DNA of 64,000 nt from Rhodovarius crocodyli. Its GTDB lineage: Bacteria; Pseudomonadota; Alphaproteobacteria; Acetobacterales; Acetobacteraceae. The translations under genes were made by a program, and so were the position numbers. This document shows, piece by piece, positions 1-8,173 of this stretch (positions are counted from its first letter, which is position 1; each line of letters begins with the position of its first letter). Below the pieces are notes generated by a model. That model did not search any database. It was not told the DNA's origin and saw only the letters and a list, made by a program, of their open reading frames with translations. The stretch spans positions 115,984-179,983 of the forward strand of contig NZ_SACL01000010.1 in NCBI RefSeq assembly GCF_004005855.1. Direction: 5' to 3'.

Positions 1-2376
1 ATCGAGGCCCGCGTCACCGCGGGCAGGCTGCCCCTGCCGCGGCTGCGCCTGCGCGACGCGCCGGGCCGCGCCCTGGTGCTGCGCCCGACCGAGCTCGCGC
101 AGGGGCTGTGGGGGGTGGAGATCGAGAGCGAGGAACCCCTGGCCGAGCCCACCCTGCTGCTGGCGGGGCCCGCGCGCTTCTTCCTGCTGCGGCTCGATCT
201 GCTGCGGCTGGGGGGCGAGGGCGGCTATCTGGACGCCGGCACCCGGCAGACCGCCCTGAAGGCCGCGCGCGGCATGCTGGCCGCCCTGCCCGAGGCATTG
301 CGGGCGGACCTCTCGCGCTCGGGCGTGGTGCGCAAGGTGCTGGCGGAGTTCTTCCCCGGTATGCTGGTGCCCGGCCACAGCTATTTCCGCGACACGGTGG
401 CCAGCGGCACAAGGGCGCAGAGCGCGGCGCATGCCGAGGCCTATTGGCGCGGCTATGAGGTCGCGGCCAACATGCGCGATGCCGATTTCGGCGCCTGCGC
501 CACGGCCGCCCCCGCCGTTCAGCCCGGCAGCTTCAAGGCCATCGCCTATTACCTGCCGCAGATGCACCCGATCGCGGAGAATGACGCCTGGTGGGGCAAG
601 GGCTTCACCGAATGGACCAATGTGTCCAAGGCGGTGCCGCAGTTCCTGGGCCATTATCAGCCGCGCCTGCCCGGCGAGCTCGGCTTCTATGACCTGCGGG
701 TGAAGGATGTGATGCGCCGGCAGATCGAGCTGGCGAAGCTGCACGGCATCCATGGCTTCTGCTTCCACTACTACTGGTTCGCGGGCAAACGCCTGCTGGA
801 AGGCCCGCTGGAAGCCCTGCTGGCCGACCCGTCGCTCGACATGCCCTTCTGCCTGTGCTGGGCGAACGAGAACTGGACCCGCGCCTGGGACGGCGCCAAG
901 CACGATGTGCTGATGGCCCAGCACCACACCGACGAGGACCATGAGCGGGTCTTCGAGGATTTGCTGCGCCACATGCGCGACCCGCGCTACATCACGGTCG
1001 AGGGGCGGCCGGTGGTGCTGATCTACCGGCTCGACATGATCCCGGACCATGAGCGCATGGTCGATATATGGCGCCGCAAGGCCGCCGAGGCGGGCCTGCC
1101 GGGCATCTACATCGTGGCCGCCGCCACCTTCGGCCTGCCGCCCGCCCGCGCGCGCGGCATGGACGCCATGTGCGGCTTCCCGCCGCATGGGGTGAACATC
1201 CCGACCGTGGAACACACCCGCACCCTACTCAACAGCGGTTTCCAGGGCCGCATCTATGAATACGCCGAGGTCGCGGAAGCCGCGATCGCCGAGCTGGAGC
1301 TGACCCCCCATGCGGAGTTGCCGCTACTGCCCGGCGTGATGCCCAGCTGGGACAATGAGGCCCGCCGGCCGGGGCGCGGCGATGTCTATGCCGGCGCCAC
1401 GCCCGCCATGTTCCACCGCTGGCTGCTGGCGGCCGCCCGCCACGTCACGCGCCACCACGGCCCCGCCGAGCGCCTGGTGTTCGTCAACGCCTGGAACGAA
1501 TGGGCCGAGGGCGCCTATCTGGAGCCCGACCGCCGCTACGGCTACGCCTTCCTGGCCGCCGTGCGGGAGGCCGTGCGGCTGATGAACAACGATCCGGCGC
1601 CCCTGCAGGAAATGGCCGAGGCGCACAACCACCACAGCCATCGCCGGGCCGATACGGTGGTGCTGCTGCACGCCTTCTACCCCGACCTGGTCGAGGAGTT
1701 CGCCGCGGCGATCGCGCTCGCGCGCAAGACCCGCCCGCTGGACGTGATCGTGACCGTGCCCGACAGCTGGTCGCCCACCGACATGCACGCGATGCTGGCC
1801 GCGCTGGACCCGGTGCGGGTCGTGGTCTCGGCCAATCGCGGGCGGGATGTCTGGCCCTTCCTGCAGGCGCTGCGCGTGGCCTCCGCATTGGGCTACGAGC
1901 ATGCGCTGAAGCTGCACACCAAGAAGTCCCCCCACCGCACCGATGGCGGTGACTGGCGGCGCGGGCTGGTGGGCACGCTGCTGGCCCCGGCCAGCCTGGC
2001 GACGCTGGAGGCCGATTTCTTCCGCGCCCCCTCCGCCGGGATGGCGGTGGTCGAGCACAGCCTGATGCCCGTGCGCGCCGAAGCCAGCGTGACCTACAAC
2101 AAGCGCCACCTGGAGGCGCTGCTGGAGCGGCTCGGCCTCGTCGAGGAGAAGCTCGGCGATTTCGCGGCCGGCACCATGCTCTGGTTCCGGCTGGCGGCGC
2201 TGGAGCCGCTGCTGGACCTGGGCGTCGGGGCCGAGGATTTCGGCCCGGAGCTGGGCCAGGTCGATGCCACGCTGGCCCATGCGTTCGAGCGCGTGCTGAT
2301 GCCCTTCGTCGAGCAGCGCGGCATGCAGGTGCTGCGCCTGCCGGATGTGGAGGGCGTGCCCAAAGTGCTGGCCTGA
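1..2376 (+). CDS. GH99-like (WbsX) and RgpF two-domain polysaccharide protein, 5' truncated by window edge
   Basis: The reading frame is open from base 1, so the true start lies outside the window and about 791 codons are visible. The middle part carries a glycoside hydrolase 99-like (WbsX) domain; diagnostic stretches are AIAYYLPQMHPIAEN, GKGFTEWTNV, HGFCFHYYWF and NAWNEWAEGAYLEPD. After a short linker comes an RgpF (rhamnan synthesis F) domain, with VLLHAFYPDL, SANRGRDVWPFL, KLHTKKSPHR and a WRRGLVGTLL segment. Proteins of this build occur in O-antigen, capsule or exopolysaccharide loci and are thought to process or assemble cell-surface glycans; the exact reaction is not settled for this one. 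No signal peptide can be judged because the N-terminus is missing. It is probably the last gene of a polysaccharide locus to the left. A small GC hairpin (2384-2396) follows the stop. Confidence 0.85.
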   Translation: MEARVTAGRLPLPRLRLRDAPGRALVLRPTELAQGLWGVEIESEEPLAEPTLLLAGPARFFLLRLDLLRLGGEGGYLDAGTRQTALKAARGMLAALPEALRADLSRSGVVRKVLAEFFPGMLVPGHSYFRDTVASGTRAQSAAHAEAYWRGYEVAANMRDADFGACATAAPAVQPGSFKAIAYYLPQMHPIAENDAWWGKGFTEWTNVSKAVPQFLGHYQPRLPGELGFYDLRVKDVMRRQIELAKLHGIHGFCFHYYWFAGKRLLEGPLEALLADPSLDMPFCLCWANENWTRAWDGAKHDVLMAQHHTDEDHERVFEDLLRHMRDPRYITVEGRPVVLIYRLDMIPDHERMVDIWRRKAAEAGLPGIYIVAAATFGLPPARARGMDAMCGFPPHGVNIPTVEHTRTLLNSGFQGRIYEYAEVAEAAIAELELTPHAELPLLPGVMPSWDNEARRPGRGDVYAGATPAMFHRWLLAAARHVTRHHGPAERLVFVNAWNEWAEGAYLEPDRRYGYAFLAAVREAVRLMNNDPAPLQEMAEAHNHHSHRRADTVVLLHAFYPDLVEEFAAAIALARKTRPLDVIVTVPDSWSPTDMHAMLAALDPVRVVVSANRGRDVWPFLQALRVASALGYEHALKLHTKKSPHRTDGGDWRRGLVGTLLAPASLATLEADFFRAPSAGMAVVEHSLMPVRAEASVTYNKRHLEALLERLGLVEEKLGDFAAGTMLWFRLAALEPLLDLGVGAEDFGPELGQVDATLAHAFERVLMPFVEQRGMQVLRLPDVEGVPKVLA

Positions 2377-2402
2377 AGGGGGTGGCGCGCGGCGCCGTTC
2401 AA

Positions 2403-2408
2403 TATAAT
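2403..2408 (+). promoter_or_regulatory. Perfect -10 box (TATAAT) upstream of the 2446 monooxygenase
   Basis: A consensus TATAAT lies 37 bases before the start codon at 2446, in a short AT-rich patch inside otherwise GC-rich DNA. No convincing -35 hexamer sits 16-18 bases upstream, where the sequence is GC-rich and includes the hairpin after the previous gene. The promoter may depend on an activator. Confidence 0.4.
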
Positions 2409-2445
2409 ACTCGGGCGTTCATTCCTGCGATGAAGGCGCCCTCCC

Positions 2446-3741
2446 ATGCCTGTAAACCGCCGAATGCGCCTCGTGGCGTATCTCAAGACCGGCCCCACCG
2501 CGAACCATGGCGGCGGCTGGCGACACCCCGCCGCCCGGCTGGACGACATCTTCACCCCCGAGCGCTACGAGGAAACCGCCCGGATGCTCGAAGCCGCGCG
2601 CTTCGACGCGGCCTTCTTCGCCGATACGCTGGGCGTGCCGGACATCCATAAGGGCGGCTTCGAGACCTATCTCGGCCTGGGCGGGCAGATCACCTATCTG
2701 GAACCGCTGACGGTCCTGCCCTTCATGATGCGGGTGACCAGGCATCTGGGCCTCGGCACCACGCTGTCGACCAGCTTCTACCCGCCCTACATCCTGGCGC
2801 GGCTGCTGGGGTCCATGGATGTGCTGAGCGGCGGGCGGATGTGCTGGAACATCGTCACCTCCGCCACCGACTTCGAGGCGCGCAACTTCGGCAGCGAACG
2901 CCTGCCGCCGAAGGAGGAACGCTACGACATGGCCGATGAGGTGCTGGAGGCCTGCCTCGCCCTCTGGCACGGCTGGGACGCCGACGCGATGGTGATGAAC
3001 AAGGAGACCGGCCAGTTCGTCGACGCCAGCAAGGTGCGCTACGCCGACTACCAGGGCAAATACGTCAGCACCAAGGGCCCGCTCGGCGTGCCGCGCAGCC
3101 CGCAGGACCATCCGGTGTTCATGCAGGCGGGGTCCTCTCCGCGCGGGCGGGAATTCGCGGCGCGCTGGGCCGAACTGATCTTCAGCACGCCCGCCTTCAA
3201 GGATGCCTCCCAGGACTACTACACCGACATCAAGACGCGCATGGTGGCCAAGGGCCGTGACCCGGAAAGCTGCGCCATCCTCCCCTCCCTCGCCGTCGTC
3301 GTGGGTGAGACCGAGAGCATCGCGCAGGAGAAGCTGGAATACCTGCACAGCCTGCTGAACCCGGACCTGCAGCAGGCCTCCATCTCCAACACCGTGGGCA
3401 TCGACCTCAGCAAGCCGCTGCCGGATGACGACACCTCCGGCGCGCGCGGCATCCAGGGCTCGCTGGACCGCGTGGTGCTGAAGGCCAAGCGCGAAGGCAT
3501 CAGCCTTGCCGAGGCCGCCAAGAAACCGCGCAGCGTGATGGTCGGCACGCCCGAAAGCATCGCCGACCAGATGGAAGACTGGTTCGTGAACCGCGCCTGC
3601 GACGGCTTCGTGGTGTGGCCGACCACCAGCCCGGGCATGTTCGAGGATTTCTGCCGGATGGTGGTGCCGGTGCTGCAGAAGCGCGGGCTGGTGCAGAAGG
3701 AATATGGCGGCGGGACGCTCAGGGAGAATCTGGGGAGGTGA
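2446..3741 (+). CDS. LLM-class FMN-dependent monooxygenase, NtaA/SnaA/DszA type
   Basis: A 431-residue member of the bacterial luciferase-like superfamily, of the nitrilotriacetate/dibenzothiophene sulfone monooxygenase branch. The N-terminus (RMRLVAYLKTGPT), the SGGRMCWNIVTS segment that contacts FMN, the HPVFMQAGSSPRGREFAARWAE segment and the C-terminal YGGGTLRENL ending are typical, and the length is normal for the family. Such enzymes use FMNH2 from a separate reductase and oxygen to cleave C-S or C-N bonds; the substrate cannot be read from sequence. ATG 2446 is chosen because it begins the conserved N-terminus, although no strong ribosome site precedes it. The gene stands alone, followed by a hairpin cluster and a convergent transporter operon. 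It is one of five LLM enzymes in the window. Confidence 0.88.
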   Translation: MPVNRRMRLVAYLKTGPTANHGGGWRHPAARLDDIFTPERYEETARMLEAARFDAAFFADTLGVPDIHKGGFETYLGLGGQITYLEPLTVLPFMMRVTRHLGLGTTLSTSFYPPYILARLLGSMDVLSGGRMCWNIVTSATDFEARNFGSERLPPKEERYDMADEVLEACLALWHGWDADAMVMNKETGQFVDASKVRYADYQGKYVSTKGPLGVPRSPQDHPVFMQAGSSPRGREFAARWAELIFSTPAFKDASQDYYTDIKTRMVAKGRDPESCAILPSLAVVVGETESIAQEKLEYLHSLLNPDLQQASISNTVGIDLSKPLPDDDTSGARGIQGSLDRVVLKAKREGISLAEAAKKPRSVMVGTPESIADQMEDWFVNRACDGFVVWPTTSPGMFEDFCRMVVPVLQKRGLVQKEYGGGTLRENLGR

Positions 3742-3745
3742 CGCA

Positions 3746-3989
3746 CGGGGGCGTTGCCCCCGAACCCCCATTGAGGGGCTCTGCCCCTCAAACTCCCCGC
3801 CAGGAGATAATATCTCCTGGACCTGATAGGAGTTTGGCGCCTTATCTGCATGGGCGGGGCACAATTTATATTATAATAATCAATAAATTATCAGGATATG
3901 TGCCCACTCCCCGGGGTCCAGGGCCGCTACGGTCCTGGCGGGGATGCAAGGGGCGGCGCCCCTTGCTGGGGCCTGGGGCAAAGCCCCAG
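3746..3989. repeat. Cluster of short-loop hairpins (REP-like intergenic palindromes) around an AT-rich core
   Basis: Six perfect hairpins fill the space between two convergent genes. 3746-3762 is CGGGGGC-GTT-GCCCCCG. 3771-3791 has a 9-bp stem with a 3-base loop. 3800-3820 is CCAGGAGAT-AAT-ATCTCCTGG. 3863-3889 has arms AATTTAT/ATAAATT around 13 bases. 3947-3965 is CAAGGGGC-GGC-GCCCCTTG. 3973-3989 is CTGGGGC-AAA-GCCCCAG. Five of the six have 3-base loops. This is the form of the repeated palindromes common between genes in Acetobacteraceae and Rhodospirillales. They may serve as bidirectional terminators or messenger stabilisers here. The AT-rich core (3860-3900) is unlike its surroundings. Confidence 0.7.
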
Positions 3990-3996
3990 CCTATCC

Positions 3997-4647
3997 TCAC
4001 AACGGCCGGATCTTCCGTTCCACATACCGTGCCGCCTGCCCGATGATGGTGCTGTAGACCAGGAACAGGATTCCGGCGGCCGTCAGCGGCTCCACGTAGC
4101 GGAAGCTGTCCGATGCCTTGTCGAACGCCACCCCCAGCATTTCCGGCACGCCGACCACGGCCAGGTACGGCGTCGTCTTGAGCAGGGAGATCATGTAGTT
4201 CGCCGTGGGCGCCGCCACGAAGCGCAGCATCTGCGGCAGCACGATCAGGAAGCTGATCTGGCGGTTGCGCAGGCCCAGTGCCCGGGCGGCCTCGACCTGC
4301 CCGCGCGGCACGGCATCGATGCCGGCGCCGAACACCTCGCCCAGGAAGGCGCCGAAATGGATGGAGAGGGTGAGGATGCCCACCGTGACGGCATCCAGCG
4401 TCAGCCCCCACACCGGCAGGACATAGTAGAGGAAATACAGCTGCACCAGGAACGGGCTGAGCCGGATGGCCTCGGTGAAGCCCGCGCAGATGATCTTGCT
4501 CAGGCGCCCGCTGCGGCGGCCAAGGGCCAGGATGATGCCCACCAGGATGGCGCCGACCGACCCCGCCGCGGCCGCCGCCAGCGTCATCAGCGAGCCTTGG
4601 AAGATGGCGGGCCACAGCGACCAGAAGTATTCGGTATCGAACCCCAT
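3997..4647 (-). CDS. Amino-acid-type ABC transporter permease (HisM/GlnP family), second subunit
   Basis: A 216-residue inner-membrane permease of the polar amino acid (HAAT) family. It has several hydrophobic helices and the EAA loop segment EAARALGLRNRQISFLIVLPQ, which docks onto an ATPase. ATG 4647 overlaps the stop of the upstream permease gene by one base (TAATG), so the two are translationally coupled. With the 4647-5291 permease and the binding protein at 5288-6157 it forms an importer for an amino acid or similar small solute. No ATP-binding subunit is encoded beside them, so the ATPase must come from elsewhere. Transcription ends into the hairpin cluster at 3746-3989. Confidence 0.9.
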   Translation of the reverse strand: MGFDTEYFWSLWPAIFQGSLMTLAAAAAGSVGAILVGIILALGRRSGRLSKIICAGFTEAIRLSPFLVQLYFLYYVLPVWGLTLDAVTVGILTLSIHFGAFLGEVFGAGIDAVPRGQVEAARALGLRNRQISFLIVLPQMLRFVAAPTANYMISLLKTTPYLAVVGVPEMLGVAFDKASDSFRYVEPLTAAGILFLVYSTIIGQAARYVERKIRPL

Positions 4648-5291
4648 TACGCGCGCCGCGCCTGGCCGCGCCGCACCAGCGCATGGATCGCCAGCGCCAT
4701 GGGCAGGCAGATGGCGATGTAGACGCCCAGCAGCGCCGAGTAGATCTCGGCCGGCTGGTGGCTGGCCTGCATCGCCTCCTTCGCCTTGAAGGTCACGTCC
4801 GCCAGGCCGATGAGCGACACGTTGGCGGAGGTCTTCACGATCTCGATGACCTCGTTGCCGGCGATCGGGATCACCTTGCGCAGCGCCTGCGGCAGCTCGA
4901 TCAGGAACAGGATGCGGTTGCGGGAGAGGCCGAGCGCCCTGCCCGCCTCCTTCTGGCCGGCAGGGATCGTCTCCAGCGCGGAACGCAATGCCTGGGAGCC
5001 ATAGGCCCCGATATTGCAGCCGATGACGAGCGCGCCCACCGCATAGGCGCTGAGGAACACGTCAAAGGCCGGGCCCACATAGAAGAAGAAGAACAGCAGG
5101 ATGATGACGGAGGAACTGCGCCAGAAATCGATGAACACCGTCACCAGAAAGCGCGGGATGCCGCGCAGCCGGTACTCCAGCACGCCGAAGACCAGCGCGA
5201 AGGGAAACACCACCAGCGCGGACAGGGCCGTGACCGCCATGGTCACGCCCAGCCCCTGCAACAGCCACAACAGGATGGTGGGAAAGCTCAC
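4647..5291 (-). CDS. Amino-acid-type ABC transporter permease, first subunit
   Basis: A 214-residue permease paralogous to the next gene. Hydrophobic helices flank the coupling loop EAGRALGLSRNRILFLIELPQ, the family EAA motif. The start is GTG 5291, overlapping the stop of the binding-protein gene as GTGA; this beats internal starts because the first helix begins within a few residues. It would pair with the 3997-4647 product as a heterodimeric channel. The substrate is unknown. The binding protein belongs to the family that carries amino acids, but members also carry taurine-like or sulfur-containing solutes. Confidence 0.9.
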   Translation of the reverse strand: MSFPTILLWLLQGLGVTMAVTALSALVVFPFALVFGVLEYRLRGIPRFLVTVFIDFWRSSSVIILLFFFFYVGPAFDVFLSAYAVGALVIGCNIGAYGSQALRSALETIPAGQKEAGRALGLSRNRILFLIELPQALRKVIPIAGNEVIEIVKTSANVSLIGLADVTFKAKEAMQASHQPAEIYSALLGVYIAICLPMALAIHALVRRGQARRA

Positions 5292-6157
5292 TCCGTGCAG
5301 AGCCGATCGGTCGAGACGTTGCGCGGCACATCGCTCTCGGAGAAGCCGTAGCGTGCCAGGATGGCAGCCAGCGTGCCGTCGGCGGTGAGTGCGGCCATGC
5401 CCTCGTCGAACACCTGCTTCAACTCGGTATCGGCGCGGCGGAAGGCGAAGGCGGCGAAGCCCAGCTTCTCCTCGCCATTGGGCAGGATGGCGCCGGTGAA
5501 GGGGGTGGCGCGCTGCAGGCCGCGCACGTTCGGGTCCTGCAGCATGGCCAGCGCCAGGCCCAGCGAGAAGGAGCCGGCATCCAGCCGCCCGGCCATCAGC
5601 GCGCTGACCACCGCCTGCGAATCAGGCAGCAGCAGCTGGCGCCCAGCGGGCACGCCCGCGAGTTCCGCATTCTGCGCGTTGATGCTGCCGCGCACCGTGC
5701 CCAGGCGCAGGTTGGGGTTCTCGGCGAAGTCGCGATAGCTGCGGATGTTGAGCGGATTGCCCTCACGCACCAGGATGCCGTCCGAGACGCGCAGGTACGG
5801 GCTGCTGAAGGCCACCAGGCGGCAGCGCTGCGGCGTGATGTAGAGCCCGCCATTGGACATGTCGAAGCGGCGGGCCTGCAGGCCCGGAATGATGCCGTTG
5901 AACTCGACCGGCGAGGTCTCGATGGTGGTCACGCCGTGGCGGCCCAGGATGGCGCGGATCAGGTCGGGCTCGATGCCCGCATGGTTGCCGGCCTGGTCGC
6001 GGAAGGACCAGGGACGGCTGTTCACGAAGGCCACGTTGACGGTCTTGGACGACTTGATGCGGTCCCAGGTGGCATCCGCCCGCGCGGGGCGGGCGGAGAG
6101 AACGGCGGCAGCCGCCAGTGAGGCGGCGCCAAGGCTGCGGCGGGAGAGGTTCGGCAT
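5288..6157 (-). CDS. Periplasmic substrate-binding protein, bacterial extracellular SBP family 3
   Basis: Encodes 289 residues with an export signal (MPNLSRRSLGAASLAAAAVLSARPARA; the twin arginines suggest a Tat-like or Sec signal). The mature domain has family 3 features: a KTVNVAFVNSRPWSFRD start, GIEPDLIRAIL, and RLGTVRGSINAQN with a GxxxGS-like loop. ATG 6157 is chosen because a clear AAAGGAG ribosome site lies 6-8 bases upstream and the signal peptide then begins properly; a longer frame to 6211 would add an unlikely extension. First gene of a three-gene importer operon, divergent from an XRE-cupin regulator that may control it. Confidence 0.9.
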   Translation of the reverse strand: MPNLSRRSLGAASLAAAAVLSARPARADATWDRIKSSKTVNVAFVNSRPWSFRDQAGNHAGIEPDLIRAILGRHGVTTIETSPVEFNGIIPGLQARRFDMSNGGLYITPQRCRLVAFSSPYLRVSDGILVREGNPLNIRSYRDFAENPNLRLGTVRGSINAQNAELAGVPAGRQLLLPDSQAVVSALMAGRLDAGSFSLGLALAMLQDPNVRGLQRATPFTGAILPNGEEKLGFAAFAFRRADTELKQVFDEGMAALTADGTLAAILARYGFSESDVPRNVSTDRLCTE

Positions 6158-6193
6158 CGGGCAGGCTCCTTTGGGTTCCGGCACCCACTGGCA

Positions 6194-6211
6194 AACTGAA
6201 CGTCCATTCAT
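6194..6211. promoter_or_regulatory. Operator-like motif AACTGAAC-N5-TTCAT between divergent genes
   Basis: The core TGAA-N6-TTCA (6197-6210) is an imperfect palindrome in the 133-base divergent space between the ABC operon (start 6157) and the regulator (start 6291). The same framed motif, with a perfect palindromic core, recurs at 12113-12130 upstream of mntP. The neighbouring XRE-cupin protein is an obvious candidate to bind here, but the mntP copy argues for a factor with wider reach. Confidence 0.35.
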
Positions 6212-6290
6212 TATTTTGCACGGGCGGGCGGAGCGTCAAGCGCCGCGCCACACGGGCATGGGCCGGCGGACGGGATTCGGAGGAAGCGTG

Positions 6291-6884
6291 GTGCAGATTG
6301 CGGCAACAATGCCCGGAAGGCTGGCAGACCTGATCGGCGCCAGGGTGCGCACCCTGCGCAACGCCCGCGGCATGAGCGTGAACGCCCTGGCCGCGGCGGC
6401 CGGAGTCTCGGCCGGCATCGTCAGCCAGATCGAGCGCGACCGCGCCAACCCCTCGCTCAACACCATCGAGAAGATCGCGATCGCGCTCGGCGTCACGACC
6501 GATGCCATCCTGGCCTCGGAGCCCGCGACCAGCGACCCGCCCTTCGTCAGCCGCCCCGCGCGCCGGCACCAGATCAGCGTGGGCACGGCGCCCATCCTGA
6601 AGGAGATGATGTCCCCCGCCGGCCAGCGCAGCCTGCGGATGATGATGATCTCCCTGCCGCCGCGCTCGGAAAACCTCGATGTCGTCATCGGCACGGGCCA
6701 GAAGGCGGGATGGGTGGTCGAAGGCGAGATCCGCCTGATCGTGGATGGCCAGGCCGCGCGGCTGTTCCCCGGCGACAGCTTCCAGTTCAGCAGCCTGCTG
6801 CCGCACAGCCTGCACAATGACGCCGACATCCCCGCCCGCGTCTTCTGGATCATCGCCGAGGGCGCGCTGGAAACAGCATTCTGA
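6291..6884 (+). CDS. XRE-family helix-turn-helix regulator with C-terminal cupin domain
   Basis: A 197-residue DNA-binding regulator. Residues about 16-70 form an XRE helix-turn-helix (IGARVRTLRNARGMSVNALA, then SAGIVSQIERDRANPSL), and about 115-185 form a cupin_2 sensor domain containing the VVEGEIRLIVDG and LFPGDSFQF strands. Regulators of this build often control amino acid, polyamine or transporter genes and sense a small carboxylate or amine. GTG 6291 is preferred because a GGAGG at 6278-6282 sits about 8 bases upstream; GTG 6288 and ATG 6309 are alternatives. It is divergent from the 5288-6157 binding-protein operon, which is its most likely target. Its stop is 230 bases before the next gene. 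Confidence 0.85.
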   Translation: MQIAATMPGRLADLIGARVRTLRNARGMSVNALAAAAGVSAGIVSQIERDRANPSLNTIEKIAIALGVTTDAILASEPATSDPPFVSRPARRHQISVGTAPILKEMMSPAGQRSLRMMMISLPPRSENLDVVIGTGQKAGWVVEGEIRLIVDGQAARLFPGDSFQFSSLLPHSLHNDADIPARVFWIIAEGALETAF

Positions 6885-7114
6885 TTCGCCATCACTGAAA
6901 TCTCACGGCGCTGATAAAAAAATTTTCACGCGCCCGTTATTGCCTAAGTGTAAGATTTTACTGCCTTGCTGGCGCGTCGCGCGCGCCGGCGGCGGGGCGC
7001 GGCTGCCGCTTCCGGAAAAAAGCTAATTGACTTCGGGGCTTTTCACTCCCGAGGATGCTGCCAACGCAGGGTACGCACGGCACTCAAAACATCCCTCAGA
7101 CGGAGACTTTGTCG
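6885..7114 (+). promoter_or_regulatory. Leader region of the 7115-12096 catabolic operon
   Basis: This 230-base gap starts with an AT-rich segment including a CACTGAAAT motif (6893-6901) that recurs upstream of other transport genes, followed by TGATAA at 6912-6917. Nearer the gene lie an AAAAGC/GCTTTT inverted repeat and a TTGACT that could be a -35 element. A GGAG at 7102-7105 serves the start at 7115. I see no known riboswitch fold. Confidence 0.35.
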
Positions 7115-8122
7115 ATGTTGAAGCGCCCTGAATCCGCCTATGCCACCCGCCGCCGTGCCCTGCAGTTCAGCCTTGCCACCGCCGCCGTCATCACCGCGGC
7201 CGGCCCCTCGCGCGCCGCGACCTGGGCGCCCGCCAATCTGCGCATCATCGTCCCCTTCCCCGCCGGCCGCGTGACCGACGTGGTGGCGCGCGTGCTGGCC
7301 GAGAGCCTGCGCGCCGCCCACGGCACGAACGTGGTGGTGGACAACCGCCCGGGGGCGAATGCCACCATCGGGCTTGAGATGCTGCGCCGTTCCGCGCCGG
7401 ACGGCGCCACGCTGCTGGTGGGCGGCCTGGGCAGCCACGGCCTGCCGCCCGCGATGGTGCGCAACTACCCCTATGACGTGAACACGGATTTCACGGCGCT
7501 GGCCATCATGGCGGAATTCGTGAATGCCATGGTCGTCTCGCCCGCCGTCACGGCGGCCAATGTGCAGGAGTTCATCGCCTATGCCCGCGCCAATCCGGGC
7601 AAGCTGAACTACGTCTACACCTCCACCGGCGCCTCCAACCAGATGACGGCGGAGCTGTTCAAGCTGCAGCTCGGCCTCGACATCGTGGGCGTGCCGCTGG
7701 GCCAGGTGGGCAATTCGCTGGTCATGCTCCAGCGCAACGACGTGCAGGTGGCCTTCGAGAACCTGCCGACCGTGAAGGGCGCCATCGCCGGCGGCAACCT
7801 GCGCGCGCTGGCCGTCACCAGCCCCTATCGCACGCCGCAGCTGCCCGAGATTCCCACGCTGATCGAAGCGGGCGTGCCCGACTTCTCGGTCACCAGCTGG
7901 ATCGGCATCTACGGCCCGCCGGCCATGGACCCTGCCCTGCTGACCGGTATCGAGGCCGAGCTGCGCCGGATCGCGGCCACCGATGCGGCCAAGCAGCTGC
8001 TCACCACCTCGGGCTTCGAGCCAACCTTCAAGGGCCATGCCGAATTCGCCCCGTTCCAGCGCGCCGAGGTGGAACGCTGGAAGCGCGTCGCCCGTGAGGC
8101 GCGCATCGACACCGGCATGTGA
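7115..8122 (+). CDS. Tripartite tricarboxylate transporter (Bug/TctC family) substrate-binding protein
   Basis: A 335-residue periplasmic receptor with an export signal (RRRALQFSLATAAVITAAGPSRA) and the Bug fold: LRIIVPFPAG near residues 42-51, VVVDNRPGAN, APDGATLLVG and a C-terminal EVERWKRVAREARI helix. Bug proteins bind carboxylates, usually through two water-bridged loops, for TctAB-type membrane units; none is encoded here, so it may act as an orphan receptor. Unlike the other two Bug proteins in the window, the loop reads PAGRVTD (Arg52), not PAGG, which changes the ligand pocket. ATG 7115 is chosen for the GGAG upstream and the signal peptide. First gene of a CoA-thioester catabolic operon, so a carboxylic acid ligand is likely. 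Confidence 0.9.
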   Translation: MLKRPESAYATRRRALQFSLATAAVITAAGPSRAATWAPANLRIIVPFPAGRVTDVVARVLAESLRAAHGTNVVVDNRPGANATIGLEMLRRSAPDGATLLVGGLGSHGLPPAMVRNYPYDVNTDFTALAIMAEFVNAMVVSPAVTAANVQEFIAYARANPGKLNYVYTSTGASNQMTAELFKLQLGLDIVGVPLGQVGNSLVMLQRNDVQVAFENLPTVKGAIAGGNLRALAVTSPYRTPQLPEIPTLIEAGVPDFSVTSWIGIYGPPAMDPALLTGIEAELRRIAATDAAKQLLTTSGFEPTFKGHAEFAPFQRAEVERWKRVAREARIDTGM

Positions 8123-8173
8123 CCGCCCGGGCGGGCGCAATACGGCCCGCCCCCTCTACCGGATGGAAACCCC

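Noticed and set aside
5853..6290. Upstream extension of the XRE-cupin reading frame across the divergent transporter gene
   Set aside because: It would overlap the signal-peptide gene, has no similarity, and a strong ribosome site precedes GTG 6291.
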